Part shown: piece after piece, positions 27,382 to 37,771 of the stretch
How the letters are laid out: every line of letters begins with the position of its first letter
How positions within the stretch are numbered: the stretch's first letter is position 1
Assembly (NCBI RefSeq): GCF_014879975.1
Contig: NZ_CP062500.1
Coordinates: 2,728,001-2,792,000 of the forward strand
Length of the DNA stretch: 64,000 bases
Direction of reading: 5' to 3'
Source of the DNA: Vibrio bathopelagicus
Lineage (GTDB): Bacteria; Pseudomonadota; Gammaproteobacteria; Enterobacterales; Vibrionaceae
The notes under the pieces: model-generated
Told to the model about the DNA's origin: nothing
The model's input: the letters and a program-made list of their open reading frames with translations, nothing else
The model's database searches: none
Position numbers and translations under genes: made by a program

Positions 27382-28227
27382 TTAGCTCAATGGTTCAGTC
27401 GGAGCTTGGCTTGCAACCTTTTTAGGTGCGTAAGCAACATCTTCCAGCTCTTTATGGTTATTGCCGATCAGCTCACCAAAATGAAACAGTGCGTATTCAC
27501 CCGGCTTCATTCTAAACCACTCTTCATTACATGTTAGAGGCTGCGTTGCCACGACCGTAACCACATCATTTGGCGTAGTCTCTTCTTGAAAGTTTATCTC
27601 AACATCTTCATCAATCAGGCTCGCATTACCAAAAGGCGCACGTCTTGTTATCCAGTATAAGTGATTCGTACAGTAGGTCATGACGTACTCACCATCACTG
27701 AGCAGCATGTTAAAAACACCTTTCTCACGCAATTGGTCACAACATTCCGCAACAAAGCGAAACATGCCTTCCATGTCTTGTGGCGGTTCAGGAAAACGAT
27801 CTTCTAATTGTTTAACTAACCAACAGAAAGAAAGTTCACTGTCCGTCTCACCGACAGGTCTGAAACGTCCACTAACCAGATCATCGTAATCCGTTAATTG
27901 GCCATTATGAGCGAAGGTCCAGTATCGCCCCCAAAGCTCACGGGTAAATGGGTGAGTGTTTTCTAGATTAACGCCACCACGGTTGGCTTGACGGATATGA
28001 CTGACAACAGCTTGGCTTTTAATTGGGTAATTTTGAACTAACTCAGCAATCTTTGATTCACAGCTCGGGTTAGGATCTTTGAACGTTCGAAAGCCCTTCC
28101 CTTCATAAAAGGTGATTCCCCACCCATCACGATGCGGTCCGGTATTACCTCCACGCTGCATCAGGCCAGTGAAACTAAAACAAATATCAGTTGGCACATT
28201 CGCGCTCATACCGAGCAATTCACACAT
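27382..28227 (-). CDS. Class II glutamine amidotransferase (YafJ family)
   Basis: This 281-residue Ntn-type glutamine amidotransferase domain protein has Cys2 (MCELLGMSAN) as its predicted nucleophile after Met removal. GPHRDGWGITFYEG (about 31-44) and VSHIRQANRGG (about 75-85) form the glutamine site. No synthase domain is attached. In E. coli yafJ lies beside gmhA (lpcA) as here. The ammonia acceptor is unknown. GGGAG lies 11 nt before the ATG. Confidence 0.9.
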   Translation of the reverse strand: MCELLGMSANVPTDICFSFTGLMQRGGNTGPHRDGWGITFYEGKGFRTFKDPNPSCESKIAELVQNYPIKSQAVVSHIRQANRGGVNLENTHPFTRELWGRYWTFAHNGQLTDYDDLVSGRFRPVGETDSELSFCWLVKQLEDRFPEPPQDMEGMFRFVAECCDQLREKGVFNMLLSDGEYVMTYCTNHLYWITRRAPFGNASLIDEDVEINFQEETTPNDVVTVVATQPLTCNEEWFRMKPGEYALFHFGELIGNNHKELEDVAYAPKKVASQAPTEPLS

Positions 28228-28244
28228 GGTTTAATCTACTCCCT

Positions 28245-28276
28245 TTTAAAACTAATGGAGCCTAAGCTGGGCTCCA
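28245..28276 (-). terminator. Terminator between gmhA and the YafJ-type gene
   Basis: The stem TGGAGCC/GGCTCCA (28256-28262 with 28270-28276) is followed on the minus strand by TTAGTTTT. It occupies most of the 65-nt gap, so it could also be an attenuator upstream of the YafJ-type gene. Confidence 0.6.
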
Positions 28277-28292
28277 AATGTCTGTAAAACTA

Positions 28293-28868
28293 TTATTCCA
28301 TTTCTTTTTCGACAAGCTGAATCACAATGTGAATGATCTTAATGTGAATCTCTTGGATGCGGTCAGCGTAACCAAAATGCGGAACTCGGATTTCGATATC
28401 AGCACAACCTGCCATTTTACCGCCATCTTTGCCGGTTAACGCGATGGTTTTCATGCCTTTAGCTTGAGCTGCTTCAATCGCTTTTAAAATGTTGGCAGAG
28501 TTGCCTGAAGTCGACAAACCAAACAACACGTCACCTTTACGGCCTACCGCTTCTACATAACGAGAAAAGACATGGTCGTAACCAAAATCATTACTTACAC
28601 AAGATAAGTGGCTAGGATCTGAAATCGCAATACCAGCGTATCCTGGGCGATTTTCACGGTAACGGCCAGTTAGCTCTTCCGCAAAATGCATCGCATCACA
28701 GTGTGAACCACCGTTACCACAAGAAAGCACTTTGCCTTCTTGTTTAAATGAGTCAGCAATCAATTTTGCAGCGGCTTCAATTTGAGCGATATTGTGGTCA
28801 TCGCTCAAAAACTTGTTAAGAACGTCAGCAGCTTCGTTCAATTCACTTTTGATTAGGTCTTGGTACAT
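28293..28868 (-). CDS. gmhA: Sedoheptulose-7-phosphate isomerase
   Basis: This 191-residue SIS-domain enzyme performs the first step of ADP-heptose synthesis for the LPS inner core. The motifs are [19 protein letters not shown] (about 50-68), with conserved Ser and His, and [16 protein letters not shown] (about 114-129) binding the phosphate. The C terminus holds the zinc/active-site region [15 protein letters not shown]. It is full length. It is expressed leftward with the YafJ-type gene and divergently from fadE. Confidence 0.95.
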   Translation of the reverse strand: MYQDLIKSELNEAADVLNKFLSDDHNIAQIEAAAKLIADSFKQEGKVLSCGNGGSHCDAMHFAEELTGRYRENRPGYAGIAISDPSHLSCVSNDFGYDHVFSRYVEAVGRKGDVLFGLSTSGNSANILKAIEAAQAKGMKTIALTGKDGGKMAGCADIEIRVPHFGYADRIQEIHIKIIHIVIQLVEKEME

Positions 28869-29195
28869 AAGGCTTATCTCTTATATTTTTTGACGCAACT
28901 TGAAGTGCGTGAAATGAGAGCTGAGGGTTTTTCCCTCTTTATCACTGAGTTTACCCACAAACATGAAATAGTGTCGATACTTAAGCTAAAAGATTGCCAC
29001 CTTAATTAATATCTCAATGTAGAACAGTCCAATTATTCACCACCAACCTCTCACAATTAGAATTTTAACTCTATTAAGATCACTTTTTACCCAATTTAGA
29101 GTTTTACAAATATTTAATATTTTGTTTACACTTAACTGGTTAGACCTCTTACCTAAAATCATAACGATAAGTGATCTCTGAAAAGGAAATCGATC
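28869..29195. other. Divergent gap between gmhA and fadE
   Basis: These 327 AT-rich nt hold the promoters of gmhA and fadE. The one site I can name is the FadR operator at 29134-29150. Nothing else was recognised. Confidence 0.55.
29134..29150 (+). promoter_or_regulatory. FadR operator of fadE
   Basis: AACTGGTTAGACCTCTT fits the 17-bp FadR consensus (AnCTGGTCnGACCnGTT) at most positions. It lies 46 nt before the fadE ATG, where FadR would block transcription in the absence of long-chain acyl-CoA. Confidence 0.75.
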
Positions 29196-31661
29196 ATGAA
29201 CATATTGCTCTCCCTACTTGCCATGACAACCATCTTTGGTGCCTGCCTTTACCATAGAGTTAGTCTGGTACGTGCTTTAATCGTATTAACCGGTTCAATG
29301 GTTGTACTAACATTGTTTGGCGGTGTAGCTGTCACTGGCTGGCTTTGTTACCTCTTGGCCGTTGCAATGCTTGCTGTACCTGCAATTCGTCAAACCATCA
29401 TCAGCCAAAAAGCGCTTTCTTTGTTTAAGAAAGTTCTCCCTGCAATGTCTCAGACAGAAAAAGAAGCATTGGAAGCGGGTACCGTATGGTGGGAGGCTGA
29501 GCTGTTCAAAGGCAAGCCTGAATGGAAGAAACTTCAGGACATTGCTGACCCTAAGCTCTCTGAAGCTGAACAAGCCTTTTTAGACGGACCTGTAAATCAG
29601 GTTTGTGAAATGGTGAACGATTACCAAGTGACGCATGAGTTAGCGGATCTACCACCAGAAGTATGGCAATTCCTAAAAGACCACAAATTCTTTGCCATGA
29701 TCATCAAGAAGAAATACGGCGGTTTAGAATTCTCAGCTTACGCTCAGTCTTTGGTTCTACAGAAGCTAACTGGCGTTTCGAGCGTATTATCATCGACGGT
29801 TGGCGTACCTAACTCGCTTGGCCCTGGTGAGCTATTGCAACACTACGGTACAGAAGAACAAAGAAACCATTACCTGCCGCGCTTAGCTGAAGGTAAAGAG
29901 ATCCCTTGTTTCGCACTGACCAGTCCAGAAGCAGGCTCAGACGCCGGCTCTATCCCAGATTACGGTGTGGTATGTAAGGGCGAATGGGAAGGTGAAGAAG
30001 TATTGGGCATGCGCCTAACTTGGAACAAGCGTTACATCACCCTGGCGCCTGTCGCAACTGTTTTGGGCTTGGCCTTTAAACTGCGTGACCCGGATGGCCT
30101 GCTTGGTGATCAAAAAGATCTTGGTATCACCTGTGCGCTTATCCCAACTGATTTAAAAGGCGTAGAGATTGGAAATCGCCATTTTCCGCTCAATGTCCCA
30201 TTCCAAAACGGTCCAACTCAAGGCGACGACATCTTCGTACCGATCGATTTCATCATTGGTGGCCAGAAAATGGCAGGCCAAGGCTGGCGCATGCTGGTTG
30301 AATGTTTGTCGGTTGGTCGTGGTATCACACTGCCTTCAAACTCAACAGGTGGTATCAAGTCTGCGGCATTAGCAACAGGTGCGTACGCTCGCATTCGTCG
30401 TCAATTCAAACAACCAATCGGTCGCATGGAAGGGGTTGAAGAGCCACTAGCACGCCTAGCGGGCAATGCCTACGTGATGGATGCTGCGAGTAACCTGACC
30501 GTTGCAGGTATCGACCTTGGCGAAAAGCCTTCAGTTATCTCTGCCATCGTTAAGTACCACTGTACTCACCGTGGCCAACGCTGCATCATCGACGCGATGG
30601 ATATCGTCGGTGGTAAAGGCATTTGCTTGGGTCCATCAAACTTCTTAGCGCGTGGCTACCAAGGTTCGCCAATCGCGATTACCGTTGAAGGGGCAAACAT
30701 CCTGACTCGTTCAATGATCATCTACGGTCAAGGTGCGATTCGTTGTCACCCTTATGTTCTAAGCGAAATGGAAGCGGCTTATTCTGAAAGCAGCGATGCA
30801 CTTGATAAGTTTGATTCAGCGTTAGCTGGACACGTTAGCTTTACGCTCAGTAACCTTGTTCGCAGTTTGTGGTTTGGTTTAACCGATGGTCGTGGTTCTG
30901 ATACGCCAACACCAGCCAATAAAACTGACAAACAAACACAGCGCTACTACCAAAAATTGAACCGCTACAGCGCTAACCTAGCGCTACTGTCTGATATTTC
31001 AATGGCAGTACTCGGTGGTTCTTTGAAACGTAGAGAGCGTCTATCTGCAAGACTGGGCGACATCTTAAGTCAACTGTACTTAGGGTCTGCAACACTTAAG
31101 CGTTTTGAAAGTGAAGGCAGCCACGCTGAGGATCTACCGCTAGTACATTGGGGAATGCAAGATAGCTTACGTCAAACTGAAGTCGCGATTGATGAGTTCC
31201 TAGCGAACTTCCCTAACCCGGTAATTGGACGTCTACTTCGTGTTGTACTGATGCCATTTGGTCGTATTCGCCGTGCACCTAATGACAAACTGGACAGCCA
31301 AGTAGCGAACATATTGCAGACACCAAGTGAAACTCGTTCACGTATTGGCCGCGGTCAATACTTGGAAGCAACGGAATACAACCCTGTTGGTAAGATCGAG
31401 AAAGCACTAGAAGTGATTCTGCAAGCTGAGCCTCTATTCGATAAAGTTTGTAAAGAGACACATCAAAAACGCGCTTTCTTAAGACTCGATCTTGTTGCTC
31501 AATTAGGTCTTGAGAAAGGTATATTAAATGAGCAAGAAGCCGCGTTGCTTGTTAGCGCAGAAGAACATCGACTGTACACGATTAACGTTGACGACTTCGC
31601 ACCAGAGGAACTCGCAGCAAAGTCACAATACCCTGGTCAATCGATTGATAACGTGGCCTAG
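29196..31661 (+). CDS. fadE: Acyl-CoA dehydrogenase FadE
   Basis: This 821-residue membrane-associated acyl-CoA dehydrogenase is the first enzyme of fatty-acid beta-oxidation, making trans-2-enoyl-CoA with FAD. Two N-terminal hydrophobic segments (about 1-20 and 25-66) precede the dehydrogenase fold, which has [18 protein letters not shown] (about 239-256) as the FAD/substrate signature. A C-terminal ~230-residue extension is typical of the bacterial FadE type. AAGGA lies 8 nt before the ATG. The FadR site indicates induction by fatty acids. It is monocistronic, ending at a strong terminator. Confidence 0.96.
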   Translation: MNILLSLLAMTTIFGACLYHRVSLVRALIVLTGSMVVLTLFGGVAVTGWLCYLLAVAMLAVPAIRQTIISQKALSLFKKVLPAMSQTEKEALEAGTVWWEAELFKGKPEWKKLQDIADPKLSEAEQAFLDGPVNQVCEMVNDYQVTHELADLPPEVWQFLKDHKFFAMIIKKKYGGLEFSAYAQSLVLQKLTGVSSVLSSTVGVPNSLGPGELLQHYGTEEQRNHYLPRLAEGKEIPCFALTSPEAGSDAGSIPDYGVVCKGEWEGEEVLGMRLTWNKRYITLAPVATVLGLAFKLRDPDGLLGDQKDLGITCALIPTDLKGVEIGNRHFPLNVPFQNGPTQGDDIFVPIDFIIGGQKMAGQGWRMLVECLSVGRGITLPSNSTGGIKSAALATGAYARIRRQFKQPIGRMEGVEEPLARLAGNAYVMDAASNLTVAGIDLGEKPSVISAIVKYHCTHRGQRCIIDAMDIVGGKGICLGPSNFLARGYQGSPIAITVEGANILTRSMIIYGQGAIRCHPYVLSEMEAAYSESSDALDKFDSALAGHVSFTLSNLVRSLWFGLTDGRGSDTPTPANKTDKQTQRYYQKLNRYSANLALLSDISMAVLGGSLKRRERLSARLGDILSQLYLGSATLKRFESEGSHAEDLPLVHWGMQDSLRQTEVAIDEFLANFPNPVIGRLLRVVLMPFGRIRRAPNDKLDSQVANILQTPSETRSRIGRGQYLEATEYNPVGKIEKALEVILQAEPLFDKVCKETHQKRAFLRLDLVAQLGLEKGILNEQEAALLVSAEEHRLYTINVDDFAPEELAAKSQYPGQSIDNVA

Positions 31662-31735
31662 CCAAAGTATCAGTTGTATCGGTATGTAATTAAGCAACTC
31701 AGTTACGAAACCAGATACACGAGAGAGACCAGAAG

Positions 31736-31768
31736 CAAAAACGGGACTCATAGAGTCCCGTTTTTTTA
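31736..31768. terminator. Bidirectional terminator, fadE / TIGR03503
   Basis: The stem ACGGGACTC/GAGTCCCGT (31741-31749 with 31753-31761) has an ATA loop, preceded by A5 and followed by T7. Confidence 0.92.
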
Positions 31769-31848
31769 TATCACAATCAAGTAGTCGCAATCTTACATCG
31801 ATGATCTAAAGCGAACGCTGAATAACCTTGTCAGTGACTACTCCTGTT

Positions 31849-33096
31849 TTATTTAGGAGCTCTTAGCTGCATCTCAGGCTGAGCTTGTTTCTTTGCCGTC
31901 ACTTTACGAATCACAAACCAGATCAACAAACCCAATAAAATCGCGACAACATTACCGATGGCGATGATGATCATACTGCGTTGTCGGTCATCTTCACGTT
32001 TCTGAAGAATCATCAACTCTGTCGCAATACGTTTTTGCTCGGCTAGCGCTTCTTCTTGAAGGCGTCTTGACTCCGCCAAGTCAATATCTTCAACAACACT
32101 GTATGATTGCTCTGTAATTGGAAAGATCAGGGGACGTTGACTTGAAGCATCGGTGGCGTAAACCATGCCTGACCAACTATAAATCCCCAAATCACCATTG
32201 TAAGGCACCTCTAGAGGCACTTTCATCGCATCGACTTCAGCTTGGCCTTGCTTATACGTTACATACTCATCAGGGGCTTTATGCTCAACATGAACGGCTA
32301 ATGAGCTTGGGGCTATCATGCCCGGTTCACCTGATACGACAATAGTATGAGGCAGCCCTTCTTTACGAGATTGAATAAACGTCGTGGTGAGCGGTGTTGG
32401 GTAGACCAAAACCTCTTGCTCTTGCGCTCGAAGGAACACACCATTACCAGAAGTAATACGCGCACGGTATTTACCCGGCTCAATATCAATCGGTAACGAC
32501 ACCGTAAAAACGCCATCTCCGGCTTGTTCATCAAGACCACTGCCATCGTCGGCAAACTCGCCCATCACAACCGGAATGGGACGCGCCTCTCTCACCAAAG
32601 ATTCTTCATTTTCAACGAACTTAGTAAAAGTAACCTTAAGCTTTACGCGATCTAAAAAATCACGCAACACAAGAGGCTTGCCGTCTGAGGTCAAACGAGC
32701 AGTAAACTTAATGTGTTCGGTTTGATACAGTTTGTCCGGGAAGTCATTGGCATCTAAAACTAGATGAGACAATAGCTTGATGTTGTTCTTAGGTGAGACC
32801 TTACCAACCGCTTGCCAAGGGCCTGGCATCGGTTTGTCGATAGATATGATGTCCATTGACGACTCTTCGTACCAACGGACATTATCGGCATTGCGCCAAG
32901 CGTAGTATTTCTTGCCGTCAGGGCGAACTAAAACGACAGGTTTAGAGTTATCGGCTCGATAAATCACAAAGGTGACTTGTTCAATACTGGGATCAACGCG
33001 AAAGCGGTTGTCCAATAAACTCATTACGGATTCCGTTGCCGCATGCAAGCTAAAGCTTAACAGCAATAAGTAACCGGTAGCCAATACCCTTAACAT
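31849..33096 (-). CDS. TIGR03503 family membrane-anchored protein
   Basis: This 415-residue protein has a signal peptide (about 1-20, ending LHA-ATE), a large extracytoplasmic region with beta-rich repeats resembling Ig-like or choice-of-anchor folds, and a C-terminal transmembrane helix (about 377-400, IIIAIGNVVAILLGLLIWFVI) with a short basic tail. A charged helical segment (about 345-375) precedes it. It matches the TIGR03503 proteins of Vibrio and Shewanella, whose function is unknown. It starts 9 nt after the dnaQ stop with GGGAG upstream, so it is co-transcribed with dnaQ. Confidence 0.85.
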   Translation of the reverse strand: MLRVLATGYLLLLSFSLHAATESVMSLLDNRFRVDPSIEQVTFVIYRADNSKPVVLVRPDGKKYYAWRNADNVRWYEESSMDIISIDKPMPGPWQAVGKVSPKNNIKLLSHLVLDANDFPDKLYQTEHIKFTARLTSDGKPLVLRDFLDRVKLKVTFTKFVENEESLVREARPIPVVMGEFADDGSGLDEQAGDGVFTVSLPIDIEPGKYRARITSGNGVFLRAQEQEVLVYPTPLTTTFIQSRKEGLPHTIVVSGEPGMIAPSSLAVHVEHKAPDEYVTYKQGQAEVDAMKVPLEVPYNGDLGIYSWSGMVYATDASSQRPLIFPITEQSYSVVEDIDLAESRRLQEEALAEQKRIATELMILQKREDDRQRSMIIIAIGNVVAILLGLLIWFVIRKVTAKKQAQPEMQLRAPK

Positions 33097-33105
33097 ACTT
33101 TCTCC

Positions 33106-33894
33106 CTACTGACGCCAGAGGCAGCTTCCGCTTTTCTCGACGAGGTCTAAACGACTTTGATGCGCTTCTACTTCATCGGCCGTAGCTCGTAAAACCTTTA
33201 GGGATTTTCTACCACTTTCTACTCTTCGGATACTTTCTGCACCGCCATCTTGCTGGCCAGCGTTAAATTGCAGCGAAGTTTGTCCACCTGTCATCAATAA
33301 ATAGACGTCAGCTAGAATCTCCGCATCGAGTAAAGCGCCGTGGAGAGTACGGTGTGAGTTATCAATACCATAACGGTCACACAAGATATCTAGGTTGTTT
33401 CTTTTACCTGGGAATATCTTTTTCGCCATTGCCAAGGTATCGGTAACTTTACAGTAGTCATCCGTTTTACCAATCGCAGGGTTAAGCTTCTCAAACTCAT
33501 AATCCATAAAGCCCGTATCGAAGGGCGCATTGTGAGCCACCAGCTCCGCACCTTTGATAAAGTCGAGAAACTCTTTGTGTATATCTTGATACTCAGGCTT
33601 ATCGACCAAGAACTCATCAGTAATACCGTGAACGCCAATCGCCTCTTCTTGAATGGCACGATCGGGCTTGATGTAGACGTGAAAATGACGCCCGGTCAAT
33701 CTACGGTTGATGATCTCGACGGCACCGATCTCTACGATGCGATGGCCCATGTAATGAGGGCCACCTTCCGTATTCATACCGGTTGTTTCGGTATCGAGTA
33801 CAATGATGCGCTTGTTTTCTGCGTTCGCCCCATTTTCTGATTTGGAGTTCGCTGCTGCGTCAACGCTTTGTTCTAGAGTGCTACTGGTATTCAT
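33106..33894 (-). CDS. dnaQ: DNA polymerase III epsilon subunit (3'-5' exonuclease)
   Basis: This 262-residue proofreading subunit belongs to the replicative polymerase. ExoI is in VLDTETTGMN (Asp, Glu), ExoII around VAHNAPFDTGFMDYE (about 116-130) and ExoIII in HRTLHGALLDAEILAD (about 176-191). The C-terminal tail binds the alpha subunit DnaE. The first ~28 residues are a polar Ser/Asn-rich extension longer than in E. coli, and a shorter start cannot be excluded since no clear ribosome site is seen. It is divergent from rnhA, 56 nt away, as in E. coli. Confidence 0.95.
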   Translation of the reverse strand: MNTSSTLEQSVDAAANSKSENGANAENKRIIVLDTETTGMNTEGGPHYMGHRIVEIGAVEIINRRLTGRHFHVYIKPDRAIQEEAIGVHGITDEFLVDKPEYQDIHKEFLDFIKGAELVAHNAPFDTGFMDYEFEKLNPAIGKTDDYCKVTDTLAMAKKIFPGKRNNLDILCDRYGIDNSHRTLHGALLDAEILADVYLLMTGGQTSLQFNAGQQDGGAESIRRVESGRKSLKVLRATADEVEAHQSRLDLVEKSGSCLWRQ

Positions 33895-33950
33895 AAGGAT
33901 ATCTGTGTCAGACTATGCCGATAATGTGCTTGAGGTAATAGTATCAAATC

Positions 33951-34415
33951 ATGACGAAACAAGTTGAAATTTTCACTGATGGTTCTTGTTTAGGCAATCC
34001 AGGCCCTGGTGGCTATGGCATCGTGCTTCGCTATAAAAAAGTCGAAAAGACACTAGCAGAAGGCTTCACACTTACGACCAACAATCGAATGGAAATGCTC
34101 GCCGCAGTCATTGCACTTCAAGCACTCAAAGAACCATGCTCTGTGATTCTAACAACAGACAGCCAATACGTACGTCAAGGCATCACCCAGTGGATCCATA
34201 ACTGGAAAAAGCGTGATTGGAAAACAGCTGATAAGAAGCCAGTTAAAAACGCCGACCTTTGGCAAAGGCTAGATAAAGAGACCGCGCGTCATAGCGTTGA
34301 TTGGCGTTGGGTAAAAGGACACGCAGGTCACAGAGAGAACGAAATGTGTGATGACCTAGCGCGAACCGCGGCTGAAAATCCAACTCAAGAAGATACAGGC
34401 TATCAACCTAGCTAA
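33951..34415 (+). CDS. rnhA: Ribonuclease HI
   Basis: This 154-residue enzyme hydrolyses RNA in RNA:DNA hybrids, removing R-loops and primers. The catalytic carboxylates are Asp10 ([11 protein letters not shown]), Glu48 (NRMEML), Asp70 (TTDSQYV) and Asp134, with His124 in VKGHAGH, all at E. coli positions. The basic protrusion ([15 protein letters not shown]) is present. It is divergent from dnaQ and followed by 20-nt repeats and a terminator. Confidence 0.97.
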   Translation: MTKQVEIFTDGSCLGNPGPGGYGIVLRYKKVEKTLAEGFTLTTNNRMEMLAAVIALQALKEPCSVILTTDSQYVRQGITQWIHNWKKRDWKTADKKPVKNADLWQRLDKETARHSVDWRWVKGHAGHRENEMCDDLARTAAENPTQEDTGYQPS

Positions 34416-34463
34416 TTATATGGGTTCAATTCGATGTGATATTCGAACCAGATTTATAATGTT

Positions 34464-34519
34464 TTAAACTGATTGATAACTTCTTAAGCTAATTGATAAT
34501 GCCTTAAACTAACTAATAG
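34464..34519. repeat. Three imperfect 20-nt tandem repeats
   Basis: The units start at 34464, 34484 and 34504. All begin TTAA(A/G)CT, followed by (G/A)A(T/C)T(G/A)ATA. The third is shortened by the terminator. They lie between the rnhA stop and the terminator, in the rnhA 3' untranslated region. Confidence 0.6.
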
Positions 34520-34550
34520 ATGAAAAGCCGACTACTAGTCGGCTTTTTCT
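34520..34550. terminator. Bidirectional terminator, rnhA / methyltransferase
   Basis: The stem AAAAGCCGACTA/TAGTCGGCTTTT spans 34523-34546. The stop codon of the minus-strand methyltransferase gene (34535-34537) falls within it. Confidence 0.88.
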
Positions 34551-35317
34551 GTTTTTAGCGGATATGAAGCCTTGTTTGAATGCTGCGTGCGACGGCTATT
34601 GGTTCTAAAGCTTGCTCCAACTGGAGAAAAACGGCGTTTTAGGTGCCAATGAGGCTTAATCGGTTTGAGCGGATAAGTTCGCTTGCGAGCAACAATAAAG
34701 TATTGGCTTCCCGCAAAAGAAGCACAGCTGCCTAAGCTGTTCTCTAACCACGTCCACATCGCCTGATATTTACTCATCGGAAACAGCGCATAGGTATCGC
34801 AATGAATCACTTCATAGTTCAATACACCTAACCAGTCTTTAATTCGGTTTGGTGTATACATACGTCCACTCCAAGGTAAGCTGTTCTTTCGCCAAGGCAG
34901 TAAACTTGCGAGTCCGGTAATACTAAACGGATTGAAGCCAGTAATGATGATATAACCATCGTCCATCATCACTCGATCGACCTCTCTCAATAATCGGTGA
35001 GGGTCGTTGCTATAATCTAATTGATGACTGAGCACCACAACATCAAAGCTTTTCTCTAAAAAGGGTAAATTATAGCCATCCGCTATCACATTATGTAATG
35101 GGTTCTGGATATCTAGGTTTACTTGATGTTGAATGTTGCATGTGCAGCTAGAAATCTCACTACTGAGGCCGCCGAGCTTGAGCATATGGTAACCAAATAG
35201 CTTTGGGCACCACTCATCGAGTCGAGTTTGAATAGATTCTCTCAACCAGTCCCCATTGTGCAACTGTGCCCAAGTGTAAGGACACTCAAACTTTTTTCTG
35301 CTACGTGCTGGCTTCAT
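34535..35317 (-). CDS. SAM-dependent methyltransferase (YafS-like)
   Basis: This 260-residue class I methyltransferase belongs to the Methyltransf_11 type. A degenerate SAM-binding start is followed by the acidic strand [32 protein letters not shown] (about 81-112). [12 protein letters not shown] forms strand five. The substrate is unknown. It lies beside gloB and rnhA as in E. coli yafS. The ATG at 35317 is chosen over a TTG one codon before it. The C-terminal ~45 residues are basic and poorly conserved. Its stop codon is inside the shared terminator stem. Confidence 0.85.
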   Translation of the reverse strand: MKPARSRKKFECPYTWAQLHNGDWLRESIQTRLDEWCPKLFGYHMLKLGGLSSEISSCTCNIQHQVNLDIQNPLHNVIADGYNLPFLEKSFDVVVLSHQLDYSNDPHRLLREVDRVMMDDGYIIITGFNPFSITGLASLLPWRKNSLPWSGRMYTPNRIKDWLGVLNYEVIHCDTYALFPMSKYQAMWTWLENSLGSCASFAGSQYFIVARKRTYPLKPIKPHWHLKRRFSPVGASFRTNSRRTQHSNKASYPLKTEKAD

Positions 35318-35370
35318 CAATAATCTGTCTCACTTATTCTGTCTCACTAAAAGTGACTGGAGAACCAATA

Positions 35371-36129
35371 ATGTTACATATCAAAAGCATACCTGCATTT
35401 AACGACAATTACATCTGGCTGATTGAAAATAGCGATCGCCGTTGTGCTGTCGTCGACCCTGGTGATGCTGCTCCAGTATTAGAGTACTTAGCAGACCATG
35501 AGCTAACTTTAGATGCAATCTTGATTACACACCACCACCATGATCACATTGGTGGCGTTCCAGAATTAGTCAGACAATTCCCAAGCGTAGACGTCGTTGG
35601 CCCTAGAAATGAGCCAATTCCAACCCTGACTCACCCAGTCGATGACGGTGACCAGTTGGAACTGTTTGGGGAAGTGTTTCTAGTATTAGGGCTTAGTGGC
35701 CATACTGCAGGACACATTGGCTATGTGGGTGATGCCAAGCTATTTTGTGGTGATGTGTTGTTTTCAGCGGGCTGCGGTCGAATCATGGAAGGTACACCAC
35801 AACAGATGTTTGATGCGTTGAACAAGATCACGGCGCTGCCTCAAGAAACCGAAGTCTATTGTGCACACGAATACACAGCCGCGAATATCGCTTTCGCACT
35901 GGCTGTTGAGCCTGATAACCAACATTTGCAGCAATATCGTGACCAAGTGAACCGACTGCGCGCGCAAAATAAGTCGACCATCCCCACAAACTTGAGACAA
36001 GAGAAGTTCGTTAACCCTTTCTTACGTTACACCGAGCCAAGTGTAATCAAATCAGTCTCTAACCGCACCGAAAACACCGATCCTCTGTCGGTGTTCACTG
36101 CTTTACGTACGTGGAAGAACGAATTTTAA
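35371..36129 (+). CDS. gloB: Hydroxyacylglutathione hydrolase (glyoxalase II)
   Basis: This 252-residue metallo-beta-lactamase-fold enzyme splits S-lactoylglutathione to lactate and glutathione, completing methylglyoxal detoxification. The metal-binding motif is [10 protein letters not shown] (about 53-62), with further ligands in [11 protein letters not shown] and the bridging Asp in LFCGDVLF. The ATG at 35371 gives the usual start [17 protein letters not shown] with GGAG upstream; a longer in-frame start at 35266 would overlap the divergent methyltransferase gene and is rejected. Confidence 0.96.
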   Translation: MLHIKSIPAFNDNYIWLIENSDRRCAVVDPGDAAPVLEYLADHELTLDAILITHHHHDHIGGVPELVRQFPSVDVVGPRNEPIPTLTHPVDDGDQLELFGEVFLVLGLSGHTAGHIGYVGDAKLFCGDVLFSAGCGRIMEGTPQQMFDALNKITALPQETEVYCAHEYTAANIAFALAVEPDNQHLQQYRDQVNRLRAQNKSTIPTNLRQEKFVNPFLRYTEPSVIKSVSNRTENTDPLSVFTALRTWKNEF

Positions 36130-36139
36130 CAAATCCAGA

Positions 36140-36164
36140 CTTGTCACTCATAGGGGGTGGCAAG
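36140..36164 (+). terminator. Hairpin between gloB and mltD
   Basis: A 10-bp stem CTTGTCACTC/GGGTGGCAAG with two G-U pairs is followed by TATTATCATC, which lacks a real T tract. It may weakly separate gloB from mltD. Confidence 0.35.
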
Positions 36165-36199
36165 TATTATCATCGGCCGTTTATTAAAAAGGCTGTAAC

Positions 36200-37771
36200 A
36201 TGCGAGTTAAGTACAGCTGGGCTTTGGTACTACTACTTTCTGGTTGCCAATTAACTCAGTCAGAGAATCCAGACCAAGCTTCCGAGCAAACCAACACATC
36301 TCCTACTAAAGAAGTTTCTCAAACGAACGTTTCATCAGAAGCGACCAAAGAAGAACCCAAAGTTGAAGCGCCTGTCGTTAGTCCACAAACGCAAGAAGAT
36401 GTTTGGAAACGTATTGCGATGCAACTTGAAATGGAAGTACCAGACCAAAAGAAGGTCGATTACTACCGAACTTGGTATCTAAAGCACCCTAGTCATCTAA
36501 AAACCGTCTCACAACGTGCTGAACCTTTCCTTTATCTGATCACAACGAAGATTGAAGAAAAAGGCTTACCACTAGAATTGGCATTGTTGCCGGTTGTAGA
36601 AAGTTCTTTCGATGCGTTCGCCTACTCACATGGTAGCGCTGCAGGTCTATGGCAATTTATTTCTGGCACAGGCAAAGACTACGGGCTAGAACAGAACTTC
36701 TGGTACGACGGTCGTCGCGATGTCGCCGCTTCTACCGATGCTGCATTGGATTTCTTATCAGACCTCAACAGACGTTTCGATGGCGATTGGAACCATGCCA
36801 TTGCTGCCTATAACAGTGGCGGTGGTCGTGTAAGCAGTGCTATCCGCAAGAACAAGAAGCTAGGTAAGCCAATCGACTTCTTCTCTTTGGATTTACCAAA
36901 AGAGACCAGCAGCTACGTACCTAAGCTACTTGCACTGGCTGACGTGATTGCCAACCAAGAAAAGTATGGCATCGACATTCCGGCAATCCCTAACAAGCCG
37001 GTATTGACTCTGGTTAACCCAGATGAACAACTTGATCTGGCGATTGCGGCAAGCTACGCAGGCATTCCGGTAAAAGAACTGCAAGGCTACAACCCAGCTT
37101 ACAACCAGTGGGCGACAGCACCAGAAAAACATCAGCAATTATTGCTTCCTCTAAGCTCTGTTGAGAAGTTCAATAAAGAAGTGGCGGCCAATAAAGGCAA
37201 AGGCATGAAGTTGGTGCGCTATAAAGTGCAATCTGGCGATAGCATCAGCGTACTGGCGAGTAAATACAACACCACCAGCAAAGTGATTCGCTCTGCAAAC
37301 GGGATGAGCAACAACAATATCCGTATTGGTCAGCACCTACTTATCCCAACCTCAACCAAAGACGACAAAACGTACGCCCTAAGCGCTTCAAACCGCCTAG
37401 CAAGCACACAGTCGAAGAGTCGTGGCCAATATAAGCTTAGCCATACGGTAAGAAGCGGTGATAGCCTATGGACGATTGCACGCGCAAATAAAGTATCTCA
37501 CCAATCACTGGCTAAGTGGAATGGCATGGGACCACGCGACACACTGCGTATTGGTCAAGAACTGGTCATTTGGAAGAATGGTTCAGACGGTGCCATCATC
37601 CGCACTATCTTTTATAACGTAAGATCGGGTGACACAGTCAGCGGTATTGCATCAAAGTTCAAAGTAAAAAGTGCAGATGTTGTAAAATGGAACTCTTTGC
37701 AGAACAAAAAATACCTACAGCCAGGACAGAAACTGAAGCTGTATGTTGATGTAACTAAGGTAAGTGTATGA
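36200..37771 (+). CDS. mltD: Membrane-bound lytic murein transglycosylase D
   Basis: This 523-residue lipoprotein cleaves peptidoglycan glycan strands to 1,6-anhydro ends. The lipobox is LLSGC (Cys16). A Ser/Thr/Glu-rich linker (about 20-66) precedes the SLT domain, whose catalytic Glu134 is in LPVVESSFDAFAYS; SAAGLWQF and AAYNSGGGRV follow. Three LysM repeats (about 342-387, 413-457 and 470-515) bind glycan. Full length for MltD. AAGG lies 7 nt before the ATG. It overlaps the next gene by ATGA. Confidence 0.96.
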   Translation: MRVKYSWALVLLLSGCQLTQSENPDQASEQTNTSPTKEVSQTNVSSEATKEEPKVEAPVVSPQTQEDVWKRIAMQLEMEVPDQKKVDYYRTWYLKHPSHLKTVSQRAEPFLYLITTKIEEKGLPLELALLPVVESSFDAFAYSHGSAAGLWQFISGTGKDYGLEQNFWYDGRRDVAASTDAALDFLSDLNRRFDGDWNHAIAAYNSGGGRVSSAIRKNKKLGKPIDFFSLDLPKETSSYVPKLLALADVIANQEKYGIDIPAIPNKPVLTLVNPDEQLDLAIAASYAGIPVKELQGYNPAYNQWATAPEKHQQLLLPLSSVEKFNKEVAANKGKGMKLVRYKVQSGDSISVLASKYNTTSKVIRSANGMSNNNIRIGQHLLIPTSTKDDKTYALSASNRLASTQSKSRGQYKLSHTVRSGDSLWTIARANKVSHQSLAKWNGMGPRDTLRIGQELVIWKNGSDGAIIRTIFYNVRSGDTVSGIASKFKVKSADVVKWNSLQNKKYLQPGQKLKLYVDVTKVSV

